Assembly: GCA_000768855.1 (NCBI GenBank)
Contig: JRAN01000004.1
Location: 1-52,959 of the forward strand
DNA from: Porphyromonadaceae bacterium COT-184 OH4590
Lineage (GTDB): Bacteria > Bacteroidota > Bacteroidia > Bacteroidales > Paludibacteraceae
Direction: 5' to 3'
DNA length: 52,959 nucleotides
Shown here: positions 17,474 through 26,928 of the stretch, piece by piece
How the letters are laid out: each line of letters starts with the position of its first letter
How positions within the stretch are numbered: the first letter of the stretch is position 1
Position numbers and translations under genes: made by a program
The notes under the pieces: generated by a model
Databases searched by the model: none
Seen by the model: the letters and a program-made list of their open reading frames with translations, nothing else
Told to the model about the DNA's origin: nothing

Positions 17474-18397
17474 TCAAGAAATTTGTCGGAATATATCGGT
17501 TATCTGCTCTTTGGATATACGGTAGAAATGCTCTTTGAAAATAGTTACAAAACATCCGCTCATCTCTACCGAAGCGGGCGAAATGGCTAAACGTTTGGTT
17601 TCGTCCTCTTCAAAAAATTGTGTAGGACGGAACTGTTTGCGAGGGAAGACAAATATAATATATCGTCCCATTTCGTAACAGCAGATAATATTAATCATAT
17701 TAGCCTCTATGTGCCATTCAAAATGTTTTATAAAAATCGCTTTTGCCTCCTCCGCATTGGTTGTCGATATACAAAAAGCCGCTCGTAGGTAGTTTTTTAT
17801 TGTTTGCAAAGTGCTATCTTTGGTTGTCTCAATTGTTTCAAAATATCGGTCGGGAAGAGTTTGATAATCTTTCAATATGTTGAAGTATTTTTTTTCTGCT
17901 GCCTGAAAATGTGCGTGAAGCGGAGCAGAAGCACCACAATTGGCGCCGTTGTAAAATATAGCAAAGTCGGGTAAATTTTTGGCAAAATAGAGAAAATCGT
18001 CAAAATATGGGATTATCAACTGTGGTGTATGCCTCTTGTGTGCAATGGTAAAATGCACAGGAAATATAGGATATGGGTTTACAAGCAAATCAAAATTGCC
18101 TACTTCTACATACTGTTGTTTATGTGGACGAACATCTGAACATAGAAAACATTTGTCTTTTGTATCTGTGACTCCTGCCCATGAGCTATTTGGCATTGTC
18201 CTTATCTTTTCGAGCCTCTGCTTAACATCTGCCAAGGTAGAGCGCATCCGTGCGGGATTGCAGGATATATCTATCGAAAAATCGTCAAAATCGAACTTTT
18301 TGGTAATACTTTTGGACAAGTCGGCATACTTGTCTCGAGCAAGTTGCCAATGCTCTATCTCATATTCAAACAACCGATATGCTTCTTCTTGCAACAT
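17474..18397 (-). CDS. DUF4922 protein, HIT-like phosphorylase fold
   Basis: The 307-residue protein contains FLCSDVRP in the first half and NGANCGASAPLHAHFQA in the second. The HxHFQ motif and its glycine-rich approach resemble the catalytic loop of HIT-superfamily nucleotidylyl phosphorylases such as GDP-galactose phosphorylase and GalT. The family is common in Bacteroidetes and annotated DUF4922. A sugar-nucleotide or dinucleotide phosphorylase role is inferred from the motif only. It lies 15 bases after the metallophosphatase gene and before DUF4296, so the three are probably co-transcribed. Confidence 0.8.
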   Translation of the reverse strand: MLQEEAYRLFEYEIEHWQLARDKYADLSKSITKKFDFDDFSIDISCNPARMRSTLADVKQRLEKIRTMPNSSWAGVTDTKDKCFLCSDVRPHKQQYVEVGNFDLLVNPYPIFPVHFTIAHKRHTPQLIIPYFDDFLYFAKNLPDFAIFYNGANCGASAPLHAHFQAAEKKYFNILKDYQTLPDRYFETIETTKDSTLQTIKNYLRAAFCISTTNAEEAKAIFIKHFEWHIEANMINIICCYEMGRYIIFVFPRKQFRPTQFFEEDETKRLAISPASVEMSGCFVTIFKEHFYRISKEQITDIFRQIS

Positions 18398-18412
18398 CTT
18401 GTAATAATTACT

Positions 18413-19219
18413 TTAAAATTCAACGACCACTTTGTCCATCTCAAGTCCCGATTTGTGAGTTTGAAGGTAATGAACAGGGCGGTTGTTTGCATTGAGTATT
18501 GTTGTATTTTTACGAATATTGTGCGTATGTCCGCCAAGTATAAGGTCAATATTTTTACTTCGTACGGCTAATGTGGAGTCATTGTCTCTACCGTCTGTGT
18601 AGTAGCCCAAGTGCGAGAGTGCTATCACGTAGTCAATACCCGCATTTTTTAGGCTATCTGCATAGTGATTGCCTCGTTCTATAGGGTCGAGATATTTGAT
18701 AGGTTCAAAATTAGTCTGTAATATCAGACTTTTAGGAGACACCCCAAAACCTATTACTGCTACTTTTAGTCCTCCTCGTTCGAATATAGCGTATGGCTTT
18801 ACTAGTCCTTCAAGAACAGTACCTTTCACGTCATAGTTGCACGATACTATAGGGAACGAAGCGAGTTTTAGTATCATTGCCAAAGTATCCAAACCATAGT
18901 CAAACTCGTGATTGCCAAGCGTTATGGCATCATAACCCAAACGATTGTATGCAGCTATCTCCATACGTCCGTGATATAAGTTGAAGTATGGTGTACCTTG
19001 CATTATATCGCCTGCATCAAGCAGCAGATTTAGGGGATACACCTTACGCAAACTATCCAATACGTCGGCTCTGGCAGCAAAGCCACCCTTACCGTCTTTA
19101 GCCTTTACTTGAGAGTGGGAGTCGTTGGTACACACTATTAGCAGTTGTTCTTTATCGGTACTGCACCCTGCTAAAATAAATATTATTGTCGTTAAAACGG
19201 ATACTGTTTTTTTATACAT
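18413..19219 (-). CDS. 5'-nucleotidase-type metallophosphatase lipoprotein
   Basis: The 268-residue form starts at 19219 with a signal peptide and lipobox (ILAGC). It shows the UshA-type calcineurin-like motifs: NDSHSQ, DAGDIMQGTPYF, GNHEFDYG, ALSHLGY and GGHTHN. These bind two metals and hydrolyse phosphomonoesters such as nucleotides. The substrate-binding C-terminal domain found in UshA is absent. In some Bacteroidetes it is a separate neighbouring gene, but none is seen here. A longer frame from 19330 was rejected because it precedes a likely -7 box (TATTTTTG leftward, 19295-19302) and adds no signal peptide. Confidence 0.85.
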   Translation of the reverse strand: MYKKTVSVLTTIIFILAGCSTDKEQLLIVCTNDSHSQVKAKDGKGGFAARADVLDSLRKVYPLNLLLDAGDIMQGTPYFNLYHGRMEIAAYNRLGYDAITLGNHEFDYGLDTLAMILKLASFPIVSCNYDVKGTVLEGLVKPYAIFERGGLKVAVIGFGVSPKSLILQTNFEPIKYLDPIERGNHYADSLKNAGIDYVIALSHLGYYTDGRDNDSTLAVRSKNIDLILGGHTHNIRKNTTILNANNRPVHYLQTHKSGLEMDKVVVEF

Positions 19220-19355
19220 ATAGCTGATAATGTTTGTTCTAAACATATATTGTTGTTTTGTAACTGTTATTTGTAGATACAAAACAATCGAATGCAAAAA
19301 TACACAATTATTTTGAATTAAAAACTTCAATTTTATATAGTTGTTGTAGATATGG

Positions 19356-19385
19356 TTGGGGGTGTATAAAAAAATATTAATTTTG
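19356..19385 (+). promoter_or_regulatory. Promoter for the glucan phosphorylase gene
   Basis: TTG (19356-19358), 19 bases, then TAATTTTG (19378-19385). Transcription would start near 19392, which rules out the ATG at 19356 as the start. Confidence 0.65.
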
Positions 19386-19436
19386 CTGTATAATTTTTTC
19401 TCAACAAATAAGATTAATAGAAATTCATTGTCATAT

Positions 19437-22001
19437 ATGGAAATAAAAACAAATCATACAAACGAACCTGTTTGGAGCGAATTGTCGATAAAGACAAAAC
19501 TGCCTCACAATCTAGAACCTCTAAACGCTTTGGCTCAAAACGTCTATTGGTCGTGGAATCACGATGTGCGTGAGTTATTCAAAAGCATCGACCCAAAGAT
19601 TTGGAGTCAATACCGTCACAACCCCAAAGTGATACTCGATATAGTCGAAGAGGAGCGTTTTGCGGAGCTTGCAGCCGACAATGCCTTTACCGACAATCTA
19701 AATAAAGTATATCAGCGTTTTTGTGATTACAAAAACACCTCTTTCCGTACTGATATACCATCTGTAGCATATTTTAGTATGGAGTACGGTCTTACCGACC
19801 ACCTGAAAATATATTCCGGTGGTTTGGGAGTGCTTGCCGGCGACTACCTCAAAGAGGCATCCGACTCACGTGTCGATATGGTGGCTGTCGGTTTCCTTTA
19901 CCGCTACGGATATTTCACACAGTCGCTATCGGTTGATGGAGATCAGATAGCCAACTACGAGGCTCAAAACTTCAACAAACTAGCCGCTACACAGGTAAAA
20001 GACGAGCATGGCAATCCTATTGTGGTATCCGTTCCATTCCCCAACAGAATGGTCTATGCTCATATTTGGCGTGTCGATGTGGGGCGTATCCCACTCTACC
20101 TGCTCGATACGGACTTCGACGCCAACTCCGACGCAGACAAGACGATATCGCATCAATTATATGGTGGCGACAACGAAAACCGCCTAAAACAGGAGATAAT
20201 GCTCGGTATCGGAGGTATATTGGCACTCCAAAAACTCGGCATCGAAAAAGATGTATATCACTGCAACGAAGGGCATGCCGCTCTTATCAACCTCCAACGC
20301 CTTGTGGATTATGTTCAAAACGATAAATTAAGCGTTTACGAAGCTTTAGAGGTAGTACGTTCGTCATCGCTCTATACGGTGCATACGCCTGTGCCTGCTG
20401 GACACGACTATTTCGACGAAGAGCTTTTCAACCGCTATATGCACGACTATCCCTCGAAACTCGGTATCACGTGGGGCGACCTCATCAATATGGGCAGACA
20501 AAACCCCGATACACACGAGAAATTCTCGATGAGCGTATTTGCCTGTAATACCTGTCAAGCTATCAACGGAGTAAGCTACCTGCACGGCGAGGTGTCCAAA
20601 GCAATGTTTGCTCCGCTGTGGAAGGGCTATTTCCCCGAAGAGAACCACGTGAGCTATGTTACCAACGGAGTACACCTGCCCTCTTGGACTACTTCGGAGT
20701 GGAAGACTCTATACGAGGAGGCCTTTACCAAAGAGTTTTACAACGACCAATCGAATATGGATATTTGGGGAAAAATCTATAATGTTTCGGACAAAAGGAT
20801 ATGGCAAACTCGTATAACACAGAAGAGTAAACTGCTCAAATATATCCGTGTACAGTTCGAGGAAAATTGGATGAAAAACCAGCAAGACCCATCCAAGATA
20901 GTTTCGATATTGGACAAGATAAATCCTAATGCCCTGATTATCGGATTTGGACGACGTTTTGCCACATATAAACGCGCTCATCTGTTGTTTAATGACTTGG
21001 AGCGTCTCGACAAGATAGTAAACAACCCTAAATATCCGGTACAATTCCTATTTACAGGCAAAGCTCATCCTGCCGACGGGGCAGGGCAGGGGCTGATAAA
21101 GCATATCGTAGAAATATCGCGTATGCCTCAGTTTTTGGGTAAAATCATATTCCTCGAAAACTACGATATGCGACTTGCCAAACGTCTTGTATCGGGTGTC
21201 GATATTTGGCTCAACACTCCAACGCGTATGCAGGAGGCATCGGGTACATCGGGAGAAAAGGCTCAGATGAACGGAGTGCTTAACTTCTCGGTAAAAGACG
21301 GCTGGTGGTACGAGGGATATGTAGAAGGAGCAGGCTGGGCTTTGACCGAAGATCAGACATACGAAAACACTCAGTACCAAGACCATTTGGATGCTGCCAC
21401 TATCTATACAATGCTTGAGAACGAGATAATACCGCTCTTCTTCGACCGCAATAACGATGGAATACCCGAAAAGTGGGTGGGTGTTATCAAAAATTCGATA
21501 GCCAAAATCACGCCCCGCTACACTACTAAGCGAATGATTGACGACTATATAAAGCAGTTCTACACCAAGTTGGCAAAACGCAACCAATTGCTAAAAGCCG
21601 ACAACTTCCAAAAAGCTCGTCAAATAGTGGCGTGGAAGATGAACGTTGTTCGCAATTGGGACTCTATTGAGGTTAAATCGCTCAATGTAAAGACCTCTAC
21701 AAGCCACACTATAGGCGACATATTTGAGGTTGATGCTGTGGTCGATACCAAAAATCTCAATGACCAAGGTATAGGGCTTGAGCTTGTACTGTTGCAAGCA
21801 AATGGCAAAAGTGATTTCAAGTTTGAGCGAACCAAAGAGTTTAATCTCGCAAAGAGAGAGGGTAGCTTACTCTACTTTACGCTAAATTACAGTATCAAAC
21901 AGGGAGGAACATACCGCTATGGTTTCCGTCTTTTCCCCAAAAACGATGAACTGCCATATCGACAAGATATTTGTTATGTGAAGTGGGTAAATGAAAAATA
22001 A
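19437..22001 (+). CDS. glgP: Alpha-glucan phosphorylase (GT35, AgpA type)
   Basis: The 854-residue enzyme releases glucose-1-phosphate from glycogen or maltodextrin. The N-terminal DUF3417 region (LNALAQNVYWSWNHDVRELF) marks the AgpA-like type. SMEYGL and SGGLGVLAGDYLKEASD follow, with HTPVPAGHD and TNGVHLPSW in the middle. The PLP lysine is Lys608 in SGTSGEKAQMNGVL; the usual Met before the Lys is Glu here. A beta-rich C-terminal domain (from about 750) completes it. The start at 19437 lies after the predicted transcription start. No glgA or glgB is adjacent. GC content is higher than in the flanks, as in well-expressed genes. Confidence 0.95.
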   Translation: MEIKTNHTNEPVWSELSIKTKLPHNLEPLNALAQNVYWSWNHDVRELFKSIDPKIWSQYRHNPKVILDIVEEERFAELAADNAFTDNLNKVYQRFCDYKNTSFRTDIPSVAYFSMEYGLTDHLKIYSGGLGVLAGDYLKEASDSRVDMVAVGFLYRYGYFTQSLSVDGDQIANYEAQNFNKLAATQVKDEHGNPIVVSVPFPNRMVYAHIWRVDVGRIPLYLLDTDFDANSDADKTISHQLYGGDNENRLKQEIMLGIGGILALQKLGIEKDVYHCNEGHAALINLQRLVDYVQNDKLSVYEALEVVRSSSLYTVHTPVPAGHDYFDEELFNRYMHDYPSKLGITWGDLINMGRQNPDTHEKFSMSVFACNTCQAINGVSYLHGEVSKAMFAPLWKGYFPEENHVSYVTNGVHLPSWTTSEWKTLYEEAFTKEFYNDQSNMDIWGKIYNVSDKRIWQTRITQKSKLLKYIRVQFEENWMKNQQDPSKIVSILDKINPNALIIGFGRRFATYKRAHLLFNDLERLDKIVNNPKYPVQFLFTGKAHPADGAGQGLIKHIVEISRMPQFLGKIIFLENYDMRLAKRLVSGVDIWLNTPTRMQEASGTSGEKAQMNGVLNFSVKDGWWYEGYVEGAGWALTEDQTYENTQYQDHLDAATIYTMLENEIIPLFFDRNNDGIPEKWVGVIKNSIAKITPRYTTKRMIDDYIKQFYTKLAKRNQLLKADNFQKARQIVAWKMNVVRNWDSIEVKSLNVKTSTSHTIGDIFEVDAVVDTKNLNDQGIGLELVLLQANGKSDFKFERTKEFNLAKREGSLLYFTLNYSIKQGGTYRYGFRLFPKNDELPYRQDICYVKWVNEK

Positions 22002-22060
22002 TCTTTGAACTGGCTTATCTCTCTTTAGGTATTGAGATATCCTTTGTTATAAAATTATTT

Positions 22061-22088
22061 GGGGCAAATTTTTTTGCCCCTATTTTTT
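22061..22088 (+). terminator. Terminator after glgP
   Basis: The stem GGGGCAAA / TTTGCCCC is followed by TATTTTTTT. Confidence 0.85.
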
Positions 22089-22165
22089 TACTATTCCCAC
22101 GAATACAAAATTTCGCTCTACCTACCTATAATCAGTTGCATATAGACAGTGGATTTCTATAGAAA

Positions 22166-22198
22166 CAAAAAAAGAACTGTCTTCGCAGACAATTCTTT
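22166..22198 (-). terminator. Terminator after rpsA
   Basis: The two-part stem AAAGAA..TGTC / GACA..TTCTTT is followed by a U run when read leftward. Confidence 0.75.
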
Positions 22199-22229
22199 CA
22201 AATATATACATTATGAAAAACAATTTTAC

Positions 22230-24089
22230 TTATTCTTTGTTTTTTTTCGCTTCTTCCTTAGCTTCAAGAGCCTCTTTTGCGTCCGAAATCATTTGATCTT
22301 TCAAATCGGAAAGAGCTTCAATATCACCTAAGGTAGTTTTAGCTTTTTTTACCGGTTTCTTTTTTTTCTCTGCTACTTGTTGGTCGTCGTTATTATCAAC
22401 ATTTTTGCCTGATTGTTCGTCTTCGAAAACACGGCTGTGTGAAAGAATAATACGTTTTGCATCCTTGTTGAATTCAATAACTTTGAAAGGAAGTTTTTCA
22501 TCTATTTTGGCTTGTTTGCCATCTTCTTTAACGATGTGTTTTGGAGTAGCAAAACCCTCTATTCCGTAAGGTAAAGCTATTACGGCACCTTTGTCAAAAA
22601 GTTCTATTATTGTACCCTCGTGTATAGAGCCTTCTGTAAATATTGTTTCGAACACATCCCAAGGGTTCTCTTCCAACTGTTTGTGTCCCAATGAGAGACG
22701 AGAGTTTTCTTTGTCTATTTCGAGTACTATAACATCTATCTCAGAACCCAATTGAGTAAATTCAGACGGATGTTTTATCTTTTTAGTCCAACTCAAATCC
22801 GATATGTGAATCAATCCATCAACTCCCTCTTCAAGTTCGGCAAATACTCCGAAGTTGGTAAAGTTGCGTACTTTTGCGGTGTGTTTAGAACCTACGGCAT
22901 ATTTAGAATCGATAGTTGCCCAAGGATCCGGTTTTAGTTGTTTGATACCCAGCGACATTTTTCTCTCTTCGCGGTCTAATGTCAAGATAACAGCTTCGAG
23001 TTCGTCATCAACTTTTAGGAAGTCGTTTGCCGAACGCAAGTGCTGGCTCCAACTCATTTCCGATACGTGTATCAATCCTTCAACACCCGGAATAATTTCC
23101 AAGAATGCACCATAGTCAGCCATTACCACTACTTTACCTTTTACCTTGTCGCCTACTTTTAGATTTGGATCAAGAGCGTCCCAAGGATGTGGAGTAAGTT
23201 GTTTCAAGCCGAGAGCAATACGTTTTTTGTCTTCGTCAAAATCCAGAATAACGACATTGATTTTTTCGTCAAGTTTAACGATTTCGTCTGGATGATTAAC
23301 GCGTCCCCAACTCAAGTCTGTGATGTGAATCAAACCGTCTACGCCGCCCAAGTCGATAAATACTCCGTAAGATGTAACATTTTTAACAACTCCTTCGAGT
23401 ACTTGTCCTTTTTCGAGGCGAGAGATAATCTCTTTACGTTGTTCTTCCAATTCCTCTTCGATAAGAGCCTTGTGAGAAACAACAACATTTTTGAATTCAT
23501 TGTTGATTTTTACTACTTTGAATTCCATAGTCTTACCCACAAATACATCATAGTCGCGAATAGGTTTAACATCTATCTGTGAGCCGGGCAAGAATGCCTC
23601 TATGCCGAATATCTCCACAATCATACCGCCTTTGGTACGACATTTGATATAACCGTGAATAATTTCTTGACTTTCGAGAGCAGCCTCCACTTGTTCCCAA
23701 GCACGTGCGTGTTTGGCTAATTTATGAGAAAGCAACAGTTGACCTTTTTTATCTTCTTGATTTTCAATAAAAACCTCTACTTTATCTCCGACTTTCAAAT
23801 CGGGATTGTAACGAAATTCGGCATAAGGTATAACACCGTCAGATTTGTAGCCGATATTTACCACTACTTCTCTCTTGTTTACAGAAACAACAGTACCTTC
23901 TACAACCTCTTGGTCGTGTATTTGGCTCAATGTTTTGTCATAAAGTTCGGTGTCAAGTTTGCGATTAGATACTAGGTCATCGCCTTTTTCGTAAGCGTCC
24001 CAATCAAAATTTGCATTAGGTTGGTTTGTTTCTGCGTTAGCAGTTTTAGCCATTACTTGTGGCTCATTGGTTGAATTAAATTCTTCCAT
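22230..24089 (-). CDS. rpsA: 30S ribosomal protein S1
   Basis: S1 helps bring mRNA to the 30S subunit and unfold it. The 619-residue protein has six S1 (OB-fold) repeats between about residues 60 and 535. The repeats VTSYGVFIDLGGVDGLIHITDLSW, MADYGAFLEIIPGVEGLIHVSEMSW and FTNFGVFAELEEGVDGLIHISDLSW are typical. A Lys/Glu-rich tail follows. An upstream in-frame ATG at 24116 exists, but MEEFNST at 24089 matches family starts better. The leader carries a strong two-stem hairpin, consistent with autoregulation as seen for S1 in other bacteria. In species without Shine-Dalgarno sites, S1-dependent initiation is expected to be important. Confidence 0.95.
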   Translation of the reverse strand: MEEFNSTNEPQVMAKTANAETNQPNANFDWDAYEKGDDLVSNRKLDTELYDKTLSQIHDQEVVEGTVVSVNKREVVVNIGYKSDGVIPYAEFRYNPDLKVGDKVEVFIENQEDKKGQLLLSHKLAKHARAWEQVEAALESQEIIHGYIKCRTKGGMIVEIFGIEAFLPGSQIDVKPIRDYDVFVGKTMEFKVVKINNEFKNVVVSHKALIEEELEEQRKEIISRLEKGQVLEGVVKNVTSYGVFIDLGGVDGLIHITDLSWGRVNHPDEIVKLDEKINVVILDFDEDKKRIALGLKQLTPHPWDALDPNLKVGDKVKGKVVVMADYGAFLEIIPGVEGLIHVSEMSWSQHLRSANDFLKVDDELEAVILTLDREERKMSLGIKQLKPDPWATIDSKYAVGSKHTAKVRNFTNFGVFAELEEGVDGLIHISDLSWTKKIKHPSEFTQLGSEIDVIVLEIDKENSRLSLGHKQLEENPWDVFETIFTEGSIHEGTIIELFDKGAVIALPYGIEGFATPKHIVKEDGKQAKIDEKLPFKVIEFNKDAKRIILSHSRVFEDEQSGKNVDNNDDQQVAEKKKKPVKKAKTTLGDIEALSDLKDQMISDAKEALEAKEEAKKNKE

Positions 24090-24120
24090 TAATTTTTTCT
24101 TTAAAGGGTTAAACAATAAA

Positions 24121-24159
24121 AAAGATCTATTTTAGTATCAATTACTAAAACAAATCTTT
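24121..24159 (-). promoter_or_regulatory. Hairpin in the rpsA leader
   Basis: TTTTAGTA (24130-24137) and TACTAAAA (24143-24150) form a perfect 8-bp stem with a 5-base loop. AAAGAT / ATCTTT (24121-24126 with 24154-24159) closes it. It lies in the 5' leader, about 31 bases before the start. A role in S1 autoregulation is a guess. Confidence 0.5.
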
Positions 24160-24179
24160 GTAATTAATAAATAAAGTTG

Positions 24180-24187
24180 CAAAGGTA
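24180..24187 (-). promoter_or_regulatory. -7 promoter box for rpsA
   Basis: CAAAGGTA on the plus strand reads TACCTTTG leftward. It predicts a leader of about 85 bases that includes the hairpin. Confidence 0.65.
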
Positions 24188-24260
24188 ATATTTTTTTTGA
24201 AAATATATAAAAATAAATTGTGCAACAAGCTTATATTTTTTTAATTAGGCTAAACAAAGT

Positions 24261-24767
24261 CTATTTTTGGTACCAGCCGATCACTTCAAACTTTGTTATC
24301 AATCCGGCATAATTCTTGTACTTCCCGTCTTCATATAGTTCCAAAAACAGTTTTACTATACCTATCATATCGGTCCTTAGATTCATCTTTTTTTGCTTGT
24401 TGATAGTGTAATTGAAAGTGAGAGGTATTGGTGGCATATTAGTATCACCTGCTAAAAAATTGCTAAAGGTTATGGTGATGGTATTTTTCGTATGCGAATA
24501 TGTAAATGTACCCTTAGTGTCTTTGTCTGCTACGAATGTGCCTGTATTGTCGGAGTTGAAAACAAGCTGTTGGGGGAGAGAAAACCCCGATTCTTTTAGA
24601 GCTGCACTAATTACACCTCCCAAAGCCCCTGCTTCGACTATCACGTCATCTTCGTTAGTACTTGTCCAAGTACCTATAAGCTCTCGTTCGGGGTTAATTT
24701 TTTTACAAGAGGTAAACCCCAATAATGCAATAAATATAATTGCGGTCGAAATTTTTAATTGTCTCAT
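24261..24767 (-). CDS. Lipocalin-like lipoprotein
   Basis: The 168-residue protein begins with a signal peptide and lipobox (LLGFTSC). After it, ELIGTWTSTNE, FNSDNTGTF and a run of short beta-strand-like segments resemble the lipocalin-like or DUF4923-type small lipoproteins of Bacteroidetes. It should be anchored in the periplasm or outer membrane. No ligand can be named. The start at 24767 was chosen so that the signal peptide is directly N-terminal; the longer form adds nine residues. It follows the DegT aminotransferase gene by about 30 bases on the same strand. Confidence 0.7.
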   Translation of the reverse strand: MRQLKISTAIIFIALLGFTSCKKINPERELIGTWTSTNEDDVIVEAGALGGVISAALKESGFSLPQQLVFNSDNTGTFVADKDTKGTFTYSHTKNTITITFSNFLAGDTNMPPIPLTFNYTINKQKKMNLRTDMIGIVKLFLELYEDGKYKNYAGLITKFEVIGWYQK

Positions 24768-24797
24768 ATTAATTATAGTTTTTTTGTTAAACAAAAT

Positions 24798-25931
24798 TTA
24801 CAGATAAGATATAATATTTAAAAAATTGGTTGTAATATAGTTTAGCTGTTCGTCGTCAAGCTCTGTATGCATAGGCAGGGAGCAAACGGTATCGGCGAGT
24901 TGTTCGGCTATCGGGAAATCGCCTTGTCTGTAACGCTCGTCTCTGTAAGCTTTTTGTAGATGTAGAGGTATAGGGTAGTATATCATTACCGGAATACCTT
25001 TTTTTGCCATTTCGTCAATTAGTATTTGTCGGTCTATGCCTACCAGTCGCAATGTGTACTGATGATACGAATGTGTAGTGTAGGAGGATGTTTTGGGGGT
25101 TATTACCTTGGGCATACGGGCAAAACTCTTGTTATAAAACTCAGCTGCTTTTCTACGAGCCTCTACATAGCTGTCAAGATGAGGCAGTTTGGCATCGAGT
25201 ACTGCTGCCTGAATGCTGTCTAAGCGTGAATTGACCCCAATAATATCGTGATGATAGCGCACTCTCATACCGTGATTTGCAATGGTAGTGATGCGTTCGG
25301 CTATCTCGCTGTTGTTGGTGAAAATAGCACCGCCATCGCCATAACATCCCAGATTTTTCGATGGAAAAAATGAAGTACATCCTATATCTCCAATTGTTCC
25401 CGAATGACACATCTGTCCATCCGAAAAAATATATTTAGACCCCATAGATTGGCAAGCGTCTTCTACAACAAAAAGATTGTGTTTCTTGGCTATTGCCATA
25501 AGTCCTTCCATATTGGCATTTTGTCCGAAAAGATGTACCGGTACAATTGCTTTGGTCTTTGGCGTAATAGCCTTTTCGACAGCTTTTAAATCTATACAAA
25601 AAGTGTCAGTATCAACATCCACTAATACCGGAGTAAGCCCCAAAAGTGCCACCACTTCGGCAGTAGCAATAAATGTAAATGTTGGAGTGATTACCTCATC
25701 ACCAGCTTTCAACCCCAATGCCATAAGGGATATTTGTAAGGCATCCGTGCCGTTAGCTACCGGAATAACGTGTTTCACTCCGAGGTATTGTTCGAGATTT
25801 TTTTGAAAATCAATTACTTTGCCTCCCTTTACAAACGACGAACTCTCTATTACCGAAGAAATACCGCCATCAATATCATCTTTAATTTTTAGATATTGAT
25901 TGTATAAGTCAACCATTTGAATATTTTTCAT
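24798..25931 (-). CDS. WbpE/WlbC-like sugar aminotransferase (DegT family)
   Basis: This 377-residue PLP enzyme is distinct from the WecE-like one. It opens with IQMVDLYNQYLKIK. The PLP lysine lies in SFFPSKNLGCYGDGGA and the aspartate in VVEDACQSMG. The FPSKNLGCYGDGG block is typical of WbpE/WlbC, which aminate UDP-3-keto-GlcNAcA, but other UDP-sugar aminotransferases share it. It is not in the glycan cluster and its pathway partners are not adjacent. A TACCTTTG -7 box lies at 25956-25963 (minus strand). The lipoprotein downstream may be co-transcribed. Confidence 0.88.
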   Translation of the reverse strand: MKNIQMVDLYNQYLKIKDDIDGGISSVIESSSFVKGGKVIDFQKNLEQYLGVKHVIPVANGTDALQISLMALGLKAGDEVITPTFTFIATAEVVALLGLTPVLVDVDTDTFCIDLKAVEKAITPKTKAIVPVHLFGQNANMEGLMAIAKKHNLFVVEDACQSMGSKYIFSDGQMCHSGTIGDIGCTSFFPSKNLGCYGDGGAIFTNNSEIAERITTIANHGMRVRYHHDIIGVNSRLDSIQAAVLDAKLPHLDSYVEARRKAAEFYNKSFARMPKVITPKTSSYTTHSYHQYTLRLVGIDRQILIDEMAKKGIPVMIYYPIPLHLQKAYRDERYRQGDFPIAEQLADTVCSLPMHTELDDEQLNYITTNFLNIISYL

Positions 25932-25955
25932 GCTTAATCTTTTATAAAATTATTA

Positions 25956-25963
25956 CAAAGGTA
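25956..25963 (-). promoter_or_regulatory. -7 promoter box for the DegT aminotransferase
   Basis: CAAAGGTA on the plus strand, read as TACCTTTG leftward, about 25 bases before the start codon. Confidence 0.6.
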
Positions 25964-26046
25964 ATCATTTAAAATTAAAAATTTGGAAGTTATTTTTGAC
26001 AATTTATAATTAATTTTGTATTTTGTAATTTAGAAAACTTGGTAAG

Positions 26047-26928
26047 ATGCTAAAATCAATGACTGGCTACGGAAAAGCCACCGAAACATTTGGAGAAAAA
26101 AAAATAAGTTGTGAGATAAAATCGCTTAACAGCAAGCAGATAGATATAAGTCTAAAGCTACCTGCCAATTATAGAGAATATGAGTTGGAGTGTCGCAATG
26201 CGATGATAAAGAGCATTGTAAGGGGTAAAGTAGAGGCTGTTATAACTATAGAAGAGACTATATCCAAAAGCAAGGCATTGATAAATGCCGATATAGTACA
26301 GACATATTACGAGCAGATACGGTCTATTGCCTCTAATACAGGCATACCAACCCCTGATGATGGCAGTTGGTTTAGAATATTATTGACGTTGCCCGATGTT
26401 TTTCAAACAGAAAATAGTTCGGTCGAAAAAGATGATTTTGAGCAGATATTGGCTGTCTTACGGAAATCTTTGATGGAGTTTGACCTCTTTCGACAGAACG
26501 AAGGCAATAGTTTGGAGAGATTTTTAAAAGAGCGAATAAGCAAAATATCGGAACTTTTGATGGAGATAGACAAATATGAAAAAGAGCGGATACAAAAGAT
26601 AAGAGAGCGTATAGAAGAGGATATAAAACAGATAAAATCAATAATAGAACTCGACCAAAATCGTTTGGAACAAGAGATGATTTTTTATTTGGAAAAACTT
26701 GATGTTAGCGAAGAGAAATCACGTCTAAAAAGTCATCTTGAGTATTTCTTGCAAACAGTTGATGATGAAGAAAATCAGGGCAAAAAACTCGGCTTTATAT
26801 CCCAAGAGATAGGCAGAGAAATCAATACTCTCGGTTCGAAGTCGAATCATTCGGCAATGCAGAAGATTGTGGTTATGATGAAAGACGAGCTCGAACAAAT
26901 CAAAGAGCAAATATTCAATATTTTATGA
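26047..26928 (+). CDS. yicC: YicC/YloC family endoribonuclease
   Basis: The 293-residue protein has the YicC N-terminal signature MLKSMTGYGKA and CEIKSLNSKQIDISLKLP. Its C-terminal DUF1732 part ends in FISQEIGREINTLGSKSNHSAMQKIVVMMKDELEQIKEQ. Family members are stress-linked endoribonucleases with conserved acidic residues. A TAATTTTG -7 box lies at 26011-26018. It overlaps nadD as ATGA, so the two are translationally coupled. In other Bacteroidetes I would expect gmk between these two genes; it is missing here. Confidence 0.95.
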   Translation: MLKSMTGYGKATETFGEKKISCEIKSLNSKQIDISLKLPANYREYELECRNAMIKSIVRGKVEAVITIEETISKSKALINADIVQTYYEQIRSIASNTGIPTPDDGSWFRILLTLPDVFQTENSSVEKDDFEQILAVLRKSLMEFDLFRQNEGNSLERFLKERISKISELLMEIDKYEKERIQKIRERIEEDIKQIKSIIELDQNRLEQEMIFYLEKLDVSEEKSRLKSHLEYFLQTVDDEENQGKKLGFISQEIGREINTLGSKSNHSAMQKIVVMMKDELEQIKEQIFNIL

